A stretch of DNA of 64,000 bases, from assembly GCF_000003195.3 (NCBI RefSeq), contig NC_012871.2, positions 1,351,997 through 1,415,996 on the forward strand, in the 5' to 3' direction. Below, one piece after another: positions 19,681 to 32,930 of this stretch (position 1 is the stretch's first letter; each line of letters opens with the position of its first letter). The notes beneath the pieces were generated by a model. That model did not search any database and was not told the origin of the DNA. It worked only from the letters and a program-made list of their open reading frames with translations. The stretch comes from Sorghum bicolor. Taxonomy: Eukaryota; Streptophyta; Magnoliopsida; Poales; Poaceae. The translations under genes were made by a program, and so were the position numbers.

Positions 19681-22307
19681 AGGCTCGGCAGCGACGACTG
19701 AAACCTGCGTGCCCCTCCAGCCGGCCATGCATGGAGCCGCATCTCCACGCACGGAGCCAGGCCAGGCCGCGAGCACCCGCATGGCCCTGAACATGGGTTC
19801 TCCTGCATGCCGCGGGCCAGGAGCCGGTGTGGGCTACTAAAATACGATTGTTTGGTTTCGTTCCTGAAACAGAACTATCATCTATCCCACGTTTTTTTTT
19901 CTGACAGCATTTCTTCCATTTTAATTTATTACGTTGCCCGAGCGGGCATAATGTAAATTTCTATGTATACCATTTATAGGAAGACTAAATAGATGATCCG
20001 CTTTTGATAAAAAAAATGCTACGCATACAAGATGCACACAGTACAACTATCATCTATATCTATATCTATATCTATAATTACAAATCCCACTATAATTCTA
20101 TCTTGACATGCAAGCCATCCACAACACAAGTCCACTATATATATATCACTACCACATGCAATTATGACACCTACCTTTTCATACAAGGTATCAAGTGAAG
20201 CTATATCATCCACTAACATACAATTATTTGCCCATGTCACCAAGCCACATCATTCACTAAAATTCATTAGCAATTCATAGGCAATGCATGGGGTATGCTT
20301 CTAGCTAGTAACTTTGTAAAAGCAATTACCGGTCTACATATATATGGCCCTAGATGTTTGCATGTTGAATTACATATGCACCAATTCTTTTTATATTTAG
20401 CCTGTTGAAATTTGACACATACACCCGTTACAAGTCATAAACATTTTTTAGAGGTAGACTCAAACCTTAAGGTACATCAAGAAAGGTTTTACACATATAT
20501 GTTTAAAATCATTTTGTATTTTTAAATGAACGGCAAGACAGAGTGGGACTAAAGTGATATGCCCCTTATATATAGATAATGGTTATCCACTACCATATGA
20601 ATGTGGACCATGAATATAGATCGATGTTGATGATGAAGAAGCACAGTGAGGGGAGACATGACAAAGTTGGTGAATACCATTGTGAGCCACTTGATCTTGA
20701 CTATTAATAATGACCAAAAAGGCCATGTACTTGTCACATAGGGTGGAATCAAAGTGATGAAATGGCCATCAAACCCTTGACATAGAAGTGCATGCTATGG
20801 AAGGTAGACCTTGTTTAAGCAACCAACATAACTTCACAAGCTCCGTTTTCAGTTGTCCAGAATGGGTGATCAACCAACTTCTAGGATGACAGATGGCTCT
20901 CCATGGGGCAACTGTCTGACTGCTTCCCGACTTGCTCCGCATAGGCATGCAAGGACGTCCATCGTCATCTCAGTCACCGAGATGTTCGCAGTTGGCGGGC
21001 TCATGTTGCCTTGTGGATAACAAGGGCAAAACTAGAAGCAATCCTTGCAGGAGATACTCTGATAGTTGGGGATGACCTAAGGTGCTCCATTGAAGACTGC
21101 CAGAATTCTTAGTTGGGTAGGCCCGATTTACCACACCGTAATTGATGCTATAGCCAAAATGCCAAACTAGTGATAGTCACCAACAACATGAGATGAGGTT
21201 AGCCTTAGGGTTAGCACACAATACACTAGCATGAGATAAAGACATAGTCACCAACAACATTAGCACAAACAACCATGAGAATCTAGAGAACTACCTCGAA
21301 TCCAACCAACACCCATAGCTAGCGAGATCAAGATGCCATCAACATCACACCAAGAATAGGTTTGCAATGGTGAAGATATATCGACCTATCACCATCACAA
21401 TGATGGCACAAATTGCCCTTGATGATCCGTAGTCACCTTGGACCATAGGCACAATATGGTCAATAGCCTCCATGAACCACAAACACACATACATCTGAAG
21501 CAGGGTAGGCACCATGATGAGCTTGAAGGTACACAAGGCTAAGTCGGTGATCATGTTGCCATGTCATGTAACAAGAACACATTCAGTGACCATCCATGCC
21601 ACCATGAAGCACAAGAACATAGATAAGTCAGGGTTAAATCATCATAGATAAAGTGGGCTGATTAGTCACGAAGGCCATATTCACCACCTCTAAAGGTTGG
21701 TGGCAGTGATTGCTAGCAATGCGTGTGATGGGGTAGCAGTGAAAGGCTAGGGGAGATCCTACTTCACACTCTCCAAGTAATAACAACACAGTTATATTGA
21801 ATGACCAATGGTAGCTCAAATTTGCACAATGCTGAAATGCTGTTATCATTCTGATTCAACGATCTTATTCACTGCCCGTTGTGCTATTGTTAGTGTATTG
21901 TAGTGGTCACCAGGGTGAATACCAGGAGACAAAAAGAAGGTACGAGTTTGTGTGGAACACCCCAATCACTTGCATTATGGTGTCCTCTGCAATATCATCG
22001 TCTCCCTCCTAGCTAGCACTTGAGACAGTGCCCCGCATTAGTCATCCCTTCCAAGCTCTCTCATTCTACACCACCCCTCCAGCAGTGGGATCTCCTGCAT
22101 CCTTTGCATGCACACACCTAATTCTAGCCACCACTTATTTATCCCCATGCACTAATTAATTACTCTAGTAAAGCTTGGTGACCGCTCCATTGTAGTCATG
22201 GATTAATGGCTCCGGTCCACCGTTATCGACAACCTCTAAGAGGAGCACGACTTTGAAATAGGGTTTCTGCCTTAGAGGAAAATAATGAAATAACTGAGGG
22301 TAGCGTG
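19681..22307. other. Intergenic region, gene-poor
   Basis: Contains a TCTATA microsatellite at about 20053-20078. A segment at about 20640-20830 (CTTGACTATTAATAATGACC, CAAACCCTTGACATAG, GCATGCTATGGAAGG) recurs in degenerate form upstream of F1 and F2, near 23.25, 27.65 and 31.95 kb. No convincing exon. Confidence 0.55.
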
Positions 22308-23044
22308 TAAAGATGGCAACGGGTACAAACCCGCTGGGTTTTGCCATCCCAAACCCAATACCCATTAATATAAAATATGCCCACTAAAAAACCCATGATC
22401 CGTCACGGGTTTGATTCGTGCCCAAACCCATGCCCATTGGGCCACGGGTATTTAACGGGTTGCCCGTGCCCGTCACAACATGTCATAAGATGGTCATCCA
22501 GTCAAGTGAGCAAGTCTACTCTATAGCGCACCAAAATACTTGAAGTTGAATCAATTGGCAAGGTGAGATTCATGTTATGTGTTATCACACCTCCGCACTA
22601 AAATTTGCAAGTTGTGACATAACACTCACCTCTAGCATGCACTGGGCCATGACCTGCTAATGCTCGGTGCCAACATCTGTCATATCTTTGAGTCTACATG
22701 AACTGGGTGCATGCACTAAGACGCGCTAGCTAGCTGCAACTTTCACATATGGAGCTTCTAATAAAAAAAGTATGGAGCATGCATGTTCTCTATTTCGTTT
22801 ATTTTCTTGCATTTTGTACTTTATGTACTAATTATATTGTGTGATGATATGGTGAACCGGGTTTAAAAAACTCATGGGTTTGCGGGTTTGGGTACTACAC
22901 ACCCAGACCCATGCCCATAAACCCGCTGGGTCTAGCTTTTGCCCCATTAACAAACCCACGGGTAGTGAAGTTGACCCATATCCTTACCCTAATAGAGCAA
23001 AAACCCATCGAGTTTCGGGTCTCAGGTACCCATTGCCATCTTTA
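22308..23044. mobile_element. Non-autonomous hAT-like element, 737 bp
   Basis: Terminal inverted repeats TAAAGATGGCAACGGGTAC and GTACCCATTGCCATCTTTA are nearly perfect over 19 bp and resemble the TA(A/G)(A/G)GATGGCAA ends of plant hAT elements. Subterminal regions are rich in GGGT and ACCC repeats in both orientations. The flanks (TAGCGTG before, TAGTGTGG after) suggest a decayed 8-bp TSD. No transposase ORF. Confidence 0.72.
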
Positions 23045-23622
23045 TAGTGTGGGCATAAAGTTACATATATATGGTCCTTTGATAATAGTCCTAAGATAGT
23101 TAGGCAGATATATAACTCATTATTGATGGTGTGGTGACAAAACGGTATGATGAGAGGCAACAAAATTGGTATAAAAAAAGACCGTGTCATAGTCGGCTCT
23201 TTTTTAAAGACCGAATATATAGGTAGTGCATACTTGATACGCTATCAAACGGATGAAATGACCATTGAAACCCTTTACGTAGTTGCCTTGTTTAAGTAAC
23301 AAGTACTAAATATTATTACAACTGGCTACTGATGGGATGACTGCAGTCAGAGCTGTGTCAAAAAGGCATATACCACATGGCCGTCTTACAGCTCACGACA
23401 TTCTATCTACTAGCTGTGTGTGAAATGTGAAATGGTAACCTGTGACCCCAGCCCCCGATCCAGATCGCCCTCCCAGTCGTCCCCACTCCCTTCCCCACCC
23501 CAACCACTCGGCCTCTCAGCTCCGACTCCGATCCATGGACCCAGCAGCTCCGGCGACATCGCCGCCGTGAAGCGCACGCGCGCGAAGCTCCCGTCCGACA
23601 CAACTCCGACTCAGCCGCAGAC
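23045..23622. other. Upstream region of F-box gene F1
   Basis: Includes sequence shared with the upstream region of F2 (AAGTAACAAGTACT..ATTATTACAA and TGTGAAATG...GGTAACC). An upstream ATG at 23535 (MDPAAPATSPP) stops after 11 codons. The equivalent of F2's N-terminal leader is frame-broken in F1. I cannot place a TATA box with confidence. Confidence 0.5.
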
Positions 23623-26600
23623 ATGGATCGCCTCAGCCCGCTGCCAGACGACATCCTCGCCAAGATCCTCTCCTCCATCGACAACTCTCCCGACGCCGTC
23701 CGGACCTGCCTTCTCTCCCGGAGCTGGCGCCCCCTGTGGAAGCTCCTCCCGGAGCTCCGATTCCCCTTCTTCCCCGAGCAGGCCAGCATGTTCCGCGACG
23801 CCCTCGACCGCCATCAGGTGCCTCTCCGCCACCTCCAAGTCGAGGGCCACGGCCAAGGTGCCCTACCCAAGTCCCTCGCGATTTGGCTCCCCGCCGCCGC
23901 GCGCCGTGTCTCCGGCTGCTTCGCGCTGCGCAACAACGCGGCTCCGATCCTGGAGGACCTAGACGACGAGCGCGCTGAGGATCAGACGGCGACCATCGAG
24001 CTTCCCTGCTTCGAGCAGGCCACCTCGATCTTGATCTGCCTAGGGTTGCTCGGCAGCCTCGCCATGCCACCAGCCGACGCTGACGGCGCCGGCGGCGTGT
24101 TCTCCCGCCTCACCGACCTCTGCCTGGAACGCGTCTGGTTCCACCACCCGTCCGAGCTCGGAGACGCCGTCTCCTCGGCGCGGTGCCCGTGCCTGCAGAC
24201 GCTCAAGCTCCGCAACACTCCTGGGCTGGAGGTGCTCGCCATAGACTCCACGAGCCTACTGAAGATGAACCTGGAGGAGGTCATTGACCTGCGGGAGCTC
24301 ACCGTGGAGGCGCCGGAGCTCAAGGAGATAACTGTGGTGGACTGCTTCGTCTTCTCGCTGATGCCAAGTGAATCGATTGTTGTCACCGTTACAGCGCCTG
24401 AGCTGGTGTTCCTGGATTGGAAAGACAGCATGGAGAGCCAAAGACGTATTCTGGCTCAGCTCAGTCAGTTTCCGCGTCTCTGCTCACTGGGAAGCCTCCT
24501 AATCTTTGTGTATGGAACTGATGATGCCTTCGTTCCATACAACACATATTTTCTGGAGTTCTTGCAGCACATTCAGTTCCTCGAAAATCTTACACTGACA
24601 CTGGTCTATGTGCAGGTGAGTCCACTTCATCTTTTGTCTATTGGATATTTTCTGTATGAATGCCAAACATGATAGCTTTGCTAGATTACTATAGTTTGAT
24701 TTTTTCTTTATTTTTTCTCTTTCGTTTTAATTTGTATTATTAGTTACCTGCTGGGCACAGATTTGAGAATTATTATTGGACTCCCAAGCACAGTATGCAT
24801 GTGATACAATACACCGCTAGCAGGGAATCCTGAATAATATATAATTCTCTAGTTGGGGGTATTATTGGAGAATCAACGGAAGAACTCTCACCTGTTTTGC
24901 TTTGCTTGAGTCCCTGCTATCACTACTTCCCAAGATATATATATATATGCTCGAATCTAGCCTATATATTTTGGCCTTTTTTTTTCTGAAAACAATGTTC
25001 CATCAATGAACTATATCTAAAAAAACAATTGCTGGACATGACCACTATATACTGCATATGCACAACCTAGGCATGAATCCTATAGACATTTCTAGAAATA
25101 GTTCTTGGCGATATAAATCTTTCTTGAAAAAATGATTTCCTATGCACACGCAGGACATAGAGAACTATCAATACCTGATGGAAGACATGAGGATGCTCCC
25201 GAAAGTTACAACTCTGCACCTCATTGTAGCATCAAGTGGGCATTGCTATGGGGCCTGCTTGTTCCATATTCTCAGGGTATGCACTGGTATAAGAAAACTG
25301 GTGCTAGATTTACATGCTACTCCTGAGGTAAAAATATGTTTTTTTATCTAATAGGCTCTTTAATTAGAACTTAATACAACTTTGTATGGTGGTGGTGGGT
25401 GCTAAGCTAGTAGGTCACAGATCTTGTAAAATGCTCAGCTTGGTCACTTAAGTTTGTTTAGAGTGTATTTATAACATGCATTGATCTAGCGTGGCTAAAA
25501 ATGTATGCTTTTCATGTTGGTGACCAGAGACTCATATATAATAGATTGTGCTTGCTTACCAATGCACATGCTCTGGATATTTCTTCTATTTTGCCATCGC
25601 CTTATTATTGCTTCTTAACTGAGTGCAAATTGGATGTGTAATTGTTGATAGACCTTTCAGTGAGTTCCAATGTTTAAATATGATAAGGTATTCAATACAT
25701 GTCTCCTAATGGAAACATGTCTAGTTTTCGAGTTTGTCTGCACTATATGGTAATGTACAGTACAAGTAGGCTAAGTTCTTGCTGTAAAGGGCAATCTTGA
25801 TAGCACAATGACCTTCAAAGAAAATCTTTAGCACAATATGAGTTTGTAAATTCTAATGTTTGTTGTAATAATATTTTCATTAATATCTACCACTTGAGGT
25901 GAACTAATACCATTAGCTTCTGCCAATGACATGTAGGACCTTACACCACATGGCACATGCCTTTGACTATAACTTTGTACTTTAAATGATGATTTTCCAT
26001 CAAGTGATGTTATGGATGAAAATTTGCCTTTTGTATAACCTTCAATATTTCCATTGATGTGTCATATTTAGCATTGTTTACAATGGGATATTATCTACTG
26101 ATACAACAATAAGTCAGGTTGTGCACAATTTTATGAAAATATGATGTTTATCGCGCCAATTTGATTTACAACAATACAAGCATACTACTGCAGTCAAATA
26201 AATTTCTAGGTAGAATTTTCCACTGATGCTGTTGATGACATGATTTCTTGCTGATATACCTAGCTTGAAGTATTTTTGCAGTCTGATAATTTTTTTTGGA
26301 TTCCAATACTTTCACGTTATCCAATTCTAATTTTAGTTGATCTCATCGTGTTGATATGGTATGTTGTGTCAGGAACCATTAACATGTCCACCTGGATGTA
26401 ATTGTGAGAACCAATCAAACTGGCAATCTGAGAAACTTTTGTTGGTTGGCCTAGAAGAAATTGAAATCCAACGTTTTGGACGAACTACTCATGATATTGA
26501 TTTTGTGGAGCGATTGTTTGGTTGGGCGACACCATTGAAAAAGGCAACAATAATTTTTGATATATTAGTCAGAGAAGGCGTGGCCAAGGAATTGTGCAGG

Positions 26601-26687
26601 ATGTTTGGACTCTTCTCTAGGCCCGAAATACACATAGAGTTCAGGTATCATAACAACAAGAAAATGCTTTATGCACCTGAAGACTAG
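23623..26687 (+). CDS. F1: F-box/LRR/FBD protein, three exons, intact
   Basis: Exons 23623-24615, 25154-25327 and 26373-26687 join in phase 0 with GT/AG borders (CAG|GTGAGT, GAG|GTAAAA) to give 493 residues. Residues 1-45 are an F-box (DRLSPLPDDILAKILSSI, then LLSRSWRPLWKLLP), the Skp1-binding motif of SCF ubiquitin ligases. Residues about 60-330 contain degenerate LRR-like repeats (LPCFEQATSI, CPCLQTLKLRNTPGLEVLAI). The last exon has a C-x3-C-x-C cluster (CPPGCNC) and an FBD-like region (LEEIEIQRFG...DFVERLFGWATPLKKATI), ending APED. The start is the ATG beside the F-box because the paralogous leader is frame-broken here. Its closest paralogue is F2. The substrate is unknown. Intron 2, about 1 kb, has a decayed copy at 58.9-59.8 kb. 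Confidence 0.88.
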
Positions 26688-28142
26688 GGCACCATGGAGT
26701 ATGCATGTGATGAAACATGTATAAGACTTGTAGTGTAATATACTTCATCTTGGTACCAGCTGTAGTGCGTGTGAACATTAAATTTCTAGCAGATCATTCA
26801 TATATGTTGGAACAGTGCATTGTACTGTACATTGATTTGATATGTAAGTTAAGTGGTCTGCCTTACCTCTTTTGACAAGCTTCATGTCTAGAGGATTGTA
26901 ATGTTGGCATGCTGAAGACTAGAAATCATTAATATGGATTTAAATGCCCCCCCGTCTAGTTTAAAAAAAATGAATTCCACATTCTGATTGGTTTTGATGG
27001 AAAAGGCATACTACTTGGGTTATAGTATATTAGTATGTGTCCTTTCTGCATTCTTGCCAGTCTATTTGAACTTTGAAATATATATAGCTTGGAAAGTGGT
27101 GTTGCACTTGCCAGCAGAAATATTGATGAGTTAGGACACAAGGATTTGAGTTTTTTATATAGCTTCCAATGTAACCCAAGTCCCGATGGAAATCAAACAT
27201 ATTATTGAGTAGCTATTGCTAGAATGATCCTTGAAAATTTAGTAATTTTATTTACAAAGAAAGAAGAAAGCATTATTCTAGCACACATCAAACATAATTC
27301 TGCAATCTATTGTTTTATTTTGGTGACATATACCAAAGTATTCATCATTCAATCTGATAATAATCTTAGGGATGCATCTCTTCTGATCTGATGGAAGGAT
27401 CTCAGTTTATTTTCCAAAGCTTTGGTCCTTACTTTAAGCACAAACTACATGCTCATCAGGTTATACTTTTGAGCAGACACAAAATGGAAAACATGGAACT
27501 CTTGTTGAATATCCATGGAGAAAGCAGAAGCACATGATGATTTGACTATTAGTTGTACAAAGAGAGGGCTTAACAACAAAAAGGAAAATGGCAAATGCCT
27601 ACTGAGCCCCGAGAGCGAGCCTAACCTTGACTATTAATATTCATCAAAAAGGTAATACTTACTTGAGCCAAGTTGGAATCAGATGGATTAAATGACTATG
27701 ACACCTTTGATGTATAACTGATCTATCTATGGAATAAGGTGGCTAGCGACCCTTGACATATGAGCACTCATGATATTGAAGATTGTCAGCTGGCCATGCA
27801 TCTCTGGACCACGGAACCCTTGACATAGTAGCAATTAATAGTAACGGAATGATGATAGATAGAGCTATATCGAACAAATGTTGATACCTTGTCACACTGG
27901 CCTCACTACCCATGCTAGCATGAAGGCCATCAATAAGATGGGATGGCCTAGGGGCTTGCAAAGTGGGCTTAGGCTAGATAGCCGTGGGAGGAGAGTGAGA
28001 AGAAGGGAAGATATGTGATAGGGTACAGGGGACAGTGTGGGAACAAGTGTGGTTTGTGACTTCAATACCATCAAGGACCATCGGGAGGTGGGGTAGGCTA
28101 GAAAGAGAGAAGGGATAGGGATGTGGAAGGGGTGGTGAGGGG

Positions 28143-28188
<46 letters not shown>

Positions 28189-30237
28189 AAGGTATCTACA
28201 TACAAATGCATATGTGCAAGCATGGGGTAATCAAGCTACCGTGGCAATATGTTAGAAAAATAGCCTAACAAAACCATCACGGGTCATTTGAATGCTATTA
28301 GATACTTTAGGGGCTATAATGTTGAGTTTTACTGTTAAGTGTGTTATTTAGTCAGCCCTCGATATGTTAGGGGGTTACTTAGACTTTTTCCTTTTATATG
28401 TGTTGATGCACAACCATATCATCATCCATCTAATGTGCCATATGTTAGAAAGAACACCTTAAAATCATCTAGGGGTTACTTAGACGGTTTCTGAAATTTG
28501 AAGTGGCAAACTACATGTATTTTATGTTGTGGGTGAAGCAAAGTACGAACACCAATATTTATAGGGGTTAAGTCGATCTTTTGCATCTTTTATTTGTGTT
28601 ATATTCTCTTTACTTAAAAAAATAAGGTTGCATTTTGGACATGGGCACACTAGTGTCCATAATATAATTGGAATATTCATTTCAAATAGAATACACGCCC
28701 GTAGCCTACTCAAATCAAGGGTAGCCTAGTCAAACACAGTGGCAGACCCAGAATTTTTGTAGAGCCTGGGCGAATGTTACGGTAAATAAAGGATAGCATG
28801 TTGGTAGTGAATTGATGTTGAGATAGTGGATCATGAATAGCGGGTGCTATTGCGAATGTTGAGTTCTAATATCAGCATATGATAATTACATGTCAATTTA
28901 AGCATATATATTATGAATAATAGATATAAATAAAATATTTAAATGTACTCAAAGAACTAAGGTTTAACATATTTAAATTAAGAAAAAAACATGGTGTTCC
29001 ATATAAAGCTTTGTTTAGATGCTCATGTATCTACCTTAATACATATGTGTTAGGATAGATTAACACACGTGGATTAAGGTGGCTATATGGACATCCAAAC
29101 AAGCCCTTAGTCATCATATATTAGGTTTTATAAAGAAATAGATTATGGGAATCATAAATGGTAGCAATTTGTAGCTAGAAAATAAACATGCCCAGTAAAA
29201 TTAATTTTATGTTTAATTGCTAAAAAGGATTTCAATATACATTATATAAGAGGGTGTTTGGTTGAGGGTGTTAAAGTTTAACAGGTACTATAGTATTTTT
29301 GTTTTATTTGTCAATTATTGTCTAATCATGGGCTAATTAGGCTTAAAAGATTCGTCTCGCAAATTACTCTCTAGCTATATTTTTAGTTTCGTAAATAGTC
29401 TATATTTAGTACTCTATGCATGTATCTAAACATTCAATATGATGAAAGTTAAAGTATAACTTCCTAAACCAAATAGGACCTAAATTCATAGCTACTTAAT
29501 TTTTTTGAAAACTAAACAAGGGGCTTTATTGCTAATGTCCTGTCACCGAGCAGAGCCCGGGCAGGTGCCCAGGGTCGCCGGGCGCTGGGTCCGCCCATGG
29601 TCAAACATATGATTGGTTGACTGCACTGTAGTAAGTGCAGTTCTAAAAAAAAGTGACAGTCCACTTTTGTGTAATGGAGGGCGTATGGAATACTTAAGCT
29701 GCTAGGGGAATAATTGAAAGAAATATATATGCTCTTGCATTTCTTGTCACAGCAAGAGACTAACGAGCTGTTAGTTGCTCTAGGTGCTAGATTTATACTT
29801 GTTTGTTTCATTTCATGCATGTTTAACCATTGCAAATAATTGTATATGAGTGTCCTCAAAACACTTCACTTTAGTACCTGGGCTGGGAAGAGTTTGTGTT
29901 TTTCGTTTCGGTGACCGGCGGCCTGTATGAAGTATATATATAGCAGTAGACAAGAAGTTCAGTGACATCCATTTGTCCAGACCTTATGACCTGACATTGA
30001 AGCCATATCTCATCTGCCGGCCGGCTCATGCACACCCGACACTGGTGAACCAGCGGGGATTTTTTCTGTTGACAACCTCTAGGACCAGTAGGGATTTTGA
30101 TTATATGTGACCTTGACTATATAATAATACTAACTTAAATGTTTCACAAAAGATAGGTATGGTGAGAGGGGACAATGACAAAAAAAAAAGGCAAAAAAGC
30201 CTATATGTGAGCAATGTGACCATAAGAGTGACTATAA
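26688..30237. other. F1 3' flank and intergenic region
   Basis: The F1 3' flank (to about 27150) recurs after F2 and at 61.4 kb. A perfect (AT)n microsatellite lies at about 28148-28185. Near 27.63-27.85 kb a degenerate copy of the F-box upstream segment occurs (CTTGACTATTAATATTCATC). No complete gene seen. Confidence 0.55.
29252..29480. mobile_element. MITE, GGGTGTTTGGTT family
   Basis: Starts GGGTGTTTGGTTGAGGG and ends CCTAAACCAAATAGGACC, imperfect inverted repeats. The inside has TTAGGCTTAAAAGATTCGTC and TTTAGTACTCTATGCATGT, typical of a common grass MITE. TSD not clear. Confidence 0.65.
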
Positions 30238-30847
30238 CACTACTACAACAATTTTAACTGAGGTGAGAAAAAAAAAATAATCGAGACGGACATCACAACT
30301 GCCTTGGTGGCTTGGCCCAAGGTTACGGAAAATCACCATTTTGCTGGGGCGGTTGTCTTGCCCGCCTTAGTAAATTATTTTTTAAAAAATAAAAAACAAA
30401 ACCCACCGATGAGCCCGTTTTGGAGCCCTACGGCAAGCCCGCCAACTCCGTGTGATTGCCACCGCCGCCATATCCCTGTGCGCCACTTACGCGAGCCGGA
30501 TCTGGCGTCCCCATGTCGAACTTCTACCGGATCGACATCCCTGCATAGCGCCATCTCCAAATGGAGGAGAGAAGGGTCTCCCACAGGCCACCACTGGATC
30601 TAGCCAGGGGAGGAGGCCCCTTTCCCTGTGATACCGTCGTCCCAGATCTGGGAAGCCATCAGGCGAGGGGAGGAGGCCCCTCCTCCGCGCCCCTCGCTCG
30701 CTCATTGTTGCTCCGCCACAATAACCTCGACGGATCCAAGCGAGGGACGACAAAGGCCGCTAGAGGATGTCGCGCCACCGCTCTGCCACCATGCCCTGTC
30801 GAGCCACGCCTCTGAGCCATCGCCGTAGTGTGAGAAGAGAGGTGAGG

Positions 30848-30887
<40 letters not shown>

Positions 30888-31360
30888 TGAGAGAGAGAGA
30901 GAGGCTAATGAGGGAGAGAAGAGAGAGATCGTGGAGGAGGCCACGAGTGGCGCACACTGAGGGTCAGGAAGGCGTGAGGCTCATGAACGGCTGTGAGAAG
31001 AGAGAAGATTGAGTGGATTTGGAGGCTAGGGTTTCGACATGGCTTACATACTATGACCGAGTTTTAGGCCGAGATGGGCTTCTAACTATGCTCGGCCACA
31101 TTAACGGAGGCGGGTCTTTTAAGAGGTTTGCCTCGAAAATGCAAGTATTTTGGCCCGCCTTTGTTAATAGGTTTTAGGAGGTTATTTTTTAACCGCCACC
31201 ATAAATCTATTTTGCAAGGCGGTGAATTGTGACCGCCTTGATTAATAAAAACTAATGCATCTGTAAATCGATAGCCATTAATTAACTGATTGAGACAATC
31301 AGCCCAACCGCCTCTGTGGCCATTCTCCCAATGCCTTGTAAAAGATTTTATGTAGTAGTG
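30238..31360. mobile_element. Non-autonomous CACTA element, 1,123 bp
   Basis: Begins CACTACTACAACAATTTT and ends TTTTATGTAGTAGTG, with a perfect 3-bp TSD TAA (30235-30237 and 31361-31363). Subterminal sequence has GGCGG/CCGCC motifs in both orientations. The centre includes a GC-rich stretch and a GA microsatellite (about 30858-30905). The long Arg/Glu open frame over the GA tract is low complexity. No transposase. Confidence 0.85.
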
Positions 31361-31363
31361 TAA

Positions 31364-32036
31364 CATTAACCATTACGACAATGATAGACGCTCCATCTCG
31401 AAACACACGTGCTTCTGTCCTCTGTGGGTCACTTCCGCCACCCCCACCCATTCTCTTCATCGTCGCCGCATCCCCAAAACCCGCCCTTTGTGCACCACTA
31501 TGGCTGCCCCGGCCCCACCCATCCCCTATGTCGTTGCCATGCCCCACCCTATCCTCTGTGCATATAGCCTAGATCCATGCCACGTCACCTGCTACACACC
31601 ATTGAGCTCCATGTTGGTAGCGAGATCCGTGCCACCGGCAAGCACCACCATTGAGCTCCACGCTAGTGACTCCACACACCGCTGTCTAGCTCTATGAGCT
31701 AACGAGCCTCCGTTCGCCCAAGCAGAAAGGAGACATTGCTCTGAAAGCCTATGTTTTTGCGCGCCACGCCCATACCCGTCCTTCGCCTGTGCGCCGTCGC
31801 CGAGATCCATGCCCGGACACTCCGTCCCGAAAAGCGTGTGCTCCTATCCTCGGTGCGCCACTCCCGCCATCCCCACCTGCCCTCTGTGCGACGTACGTCC
31901 CGGCACTAGTTTTTCCATAACCATTAACGACTGAAAGTGTAGTACTTGATAGTTGATATGCAGTATAGATGACATGGCCATGAAACCCTTGAAGTATGTG
32001 TAATAAGCGCATGCTATGGAAGGCAGGCTGGGCGGC
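31364..32036. other. Intergenic DNA between CACTA and hAT elements
   Basis: GC-rich stretches with GCCACC/CACACC repeats at 31400-31900, then sequence shared with other F-box upstream regions (CATGGCCATGAAACCCTTGA, GCATGCTATGGAAGGCAGG). No gene recognised. Confidence 0.5.
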
Positions 32037-32044
32037 CATGCATC

Positions 32045-32542
32045 CAAAGTTTAAAATAGCGGGCTATTGAATATAGCGGCAACTTTTTTTCAACAGCTAT
32101 GCAGCTATAGCGGTGCTATGACAGATAGCGTTTTCATAAAAAATACATGAAAAACAAGAGTAATTGATAAAAAAGACATGTTAAATATGAATTTTGATGA
32201 ATAAAAATATGTTTTTATAAGTCTAGATAACATTACTAAGTACTAATGTGATATTATAGCATGGTTTATGAAAACTTCATTGTTTAAAATACCAAATTAG
32301 TTGTAACTGATAAATGATAATCTAGTCTAAGATGGAGTTTTGAGAGTCAGACTGAGAAAATTTATAATAATGGCGCTATAGCGCGTAATAGCGGTGAAAT
32401 TTATCATAGCAAATGTAACTTAGCGGCGCTATAGCGTGTAATAGCGGTGAAAGTTGTAATAGCAGAAAAAATACAAATAGCTTAGCGGCAGGCCTGTCCA
32501 GCAGCTATAGCGCCGCTATATCCCGCTATTTTTTTTTCTATG
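32045..32542. mobile_element. Non-autonomous hAT-like element in the F2 upstream region
   Basis: A perfect 8-bp TSD CATGCATC (32037-32044 and 32543-32550) flanks 498 bp. Terminal repeats are CAAAGTTTAAAATAGCGGG and, on the other strand, CATAGAAAAAAAAATAGCGG. Subterminal AGCGGCGCTATAGCG motifs repeat in both orientations. The 8-bp TSD and CA..AG start fit hAT. It ends 388 bp before the F2 start codon. The homologous site near 27795 (GGCCATGCATCTCTGGACC) lacks the element. Confidence 0.85.
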
Positions 32543-32930
32543 CATGCATCTCCAGACCATGCATGAAACCCGGGATGTAGTGTAGTAGCCCTTGTTGAAG
32601 GAATAGTATTACAATTTCACAGCCTCCTAGCTACTAGCCATAAACGGAATGACGACACGATAGTAGCCAGATGGCTGACACAGCTCACTAGCCTTGTACT
32701 ACTGTGAAATGATATATATGGTAACCCGCGTGACTGACATGTGAGCGCATATATAGCCAGATGGCTCACACAGCTCACACACCATCTGTCGCCTGCCAGC
32801 TTCTACTGCCGTGTGTGAACTGTGTGAAGTTCTACTACTAGCAGCCCAGCGGCAGCGTGCCCAGCCACCACTCCCACCCAGCAGCCCTAGCAGATCCAAA
32901 TCGTCCTCACCACCGCTCCTGCTCTGGACC

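Noticed and set aside
23535..23570. ATG at 23535 as the F1 start (aligned with the F2 start)
   Set aside because: It runs into a stop after 11 codons. F1's open frame starts at the F-box ATG, 23623.
28148..28185. AT tract as a possible promoter or origin
   Set aside because: A simple (AT)n microsatellite with no linked gene start.
30767..31012. Open frame rich in Arg-Glu
   Set aside because: It is the translation of a GA microsatellite inside a non-autonomous CACTA element.
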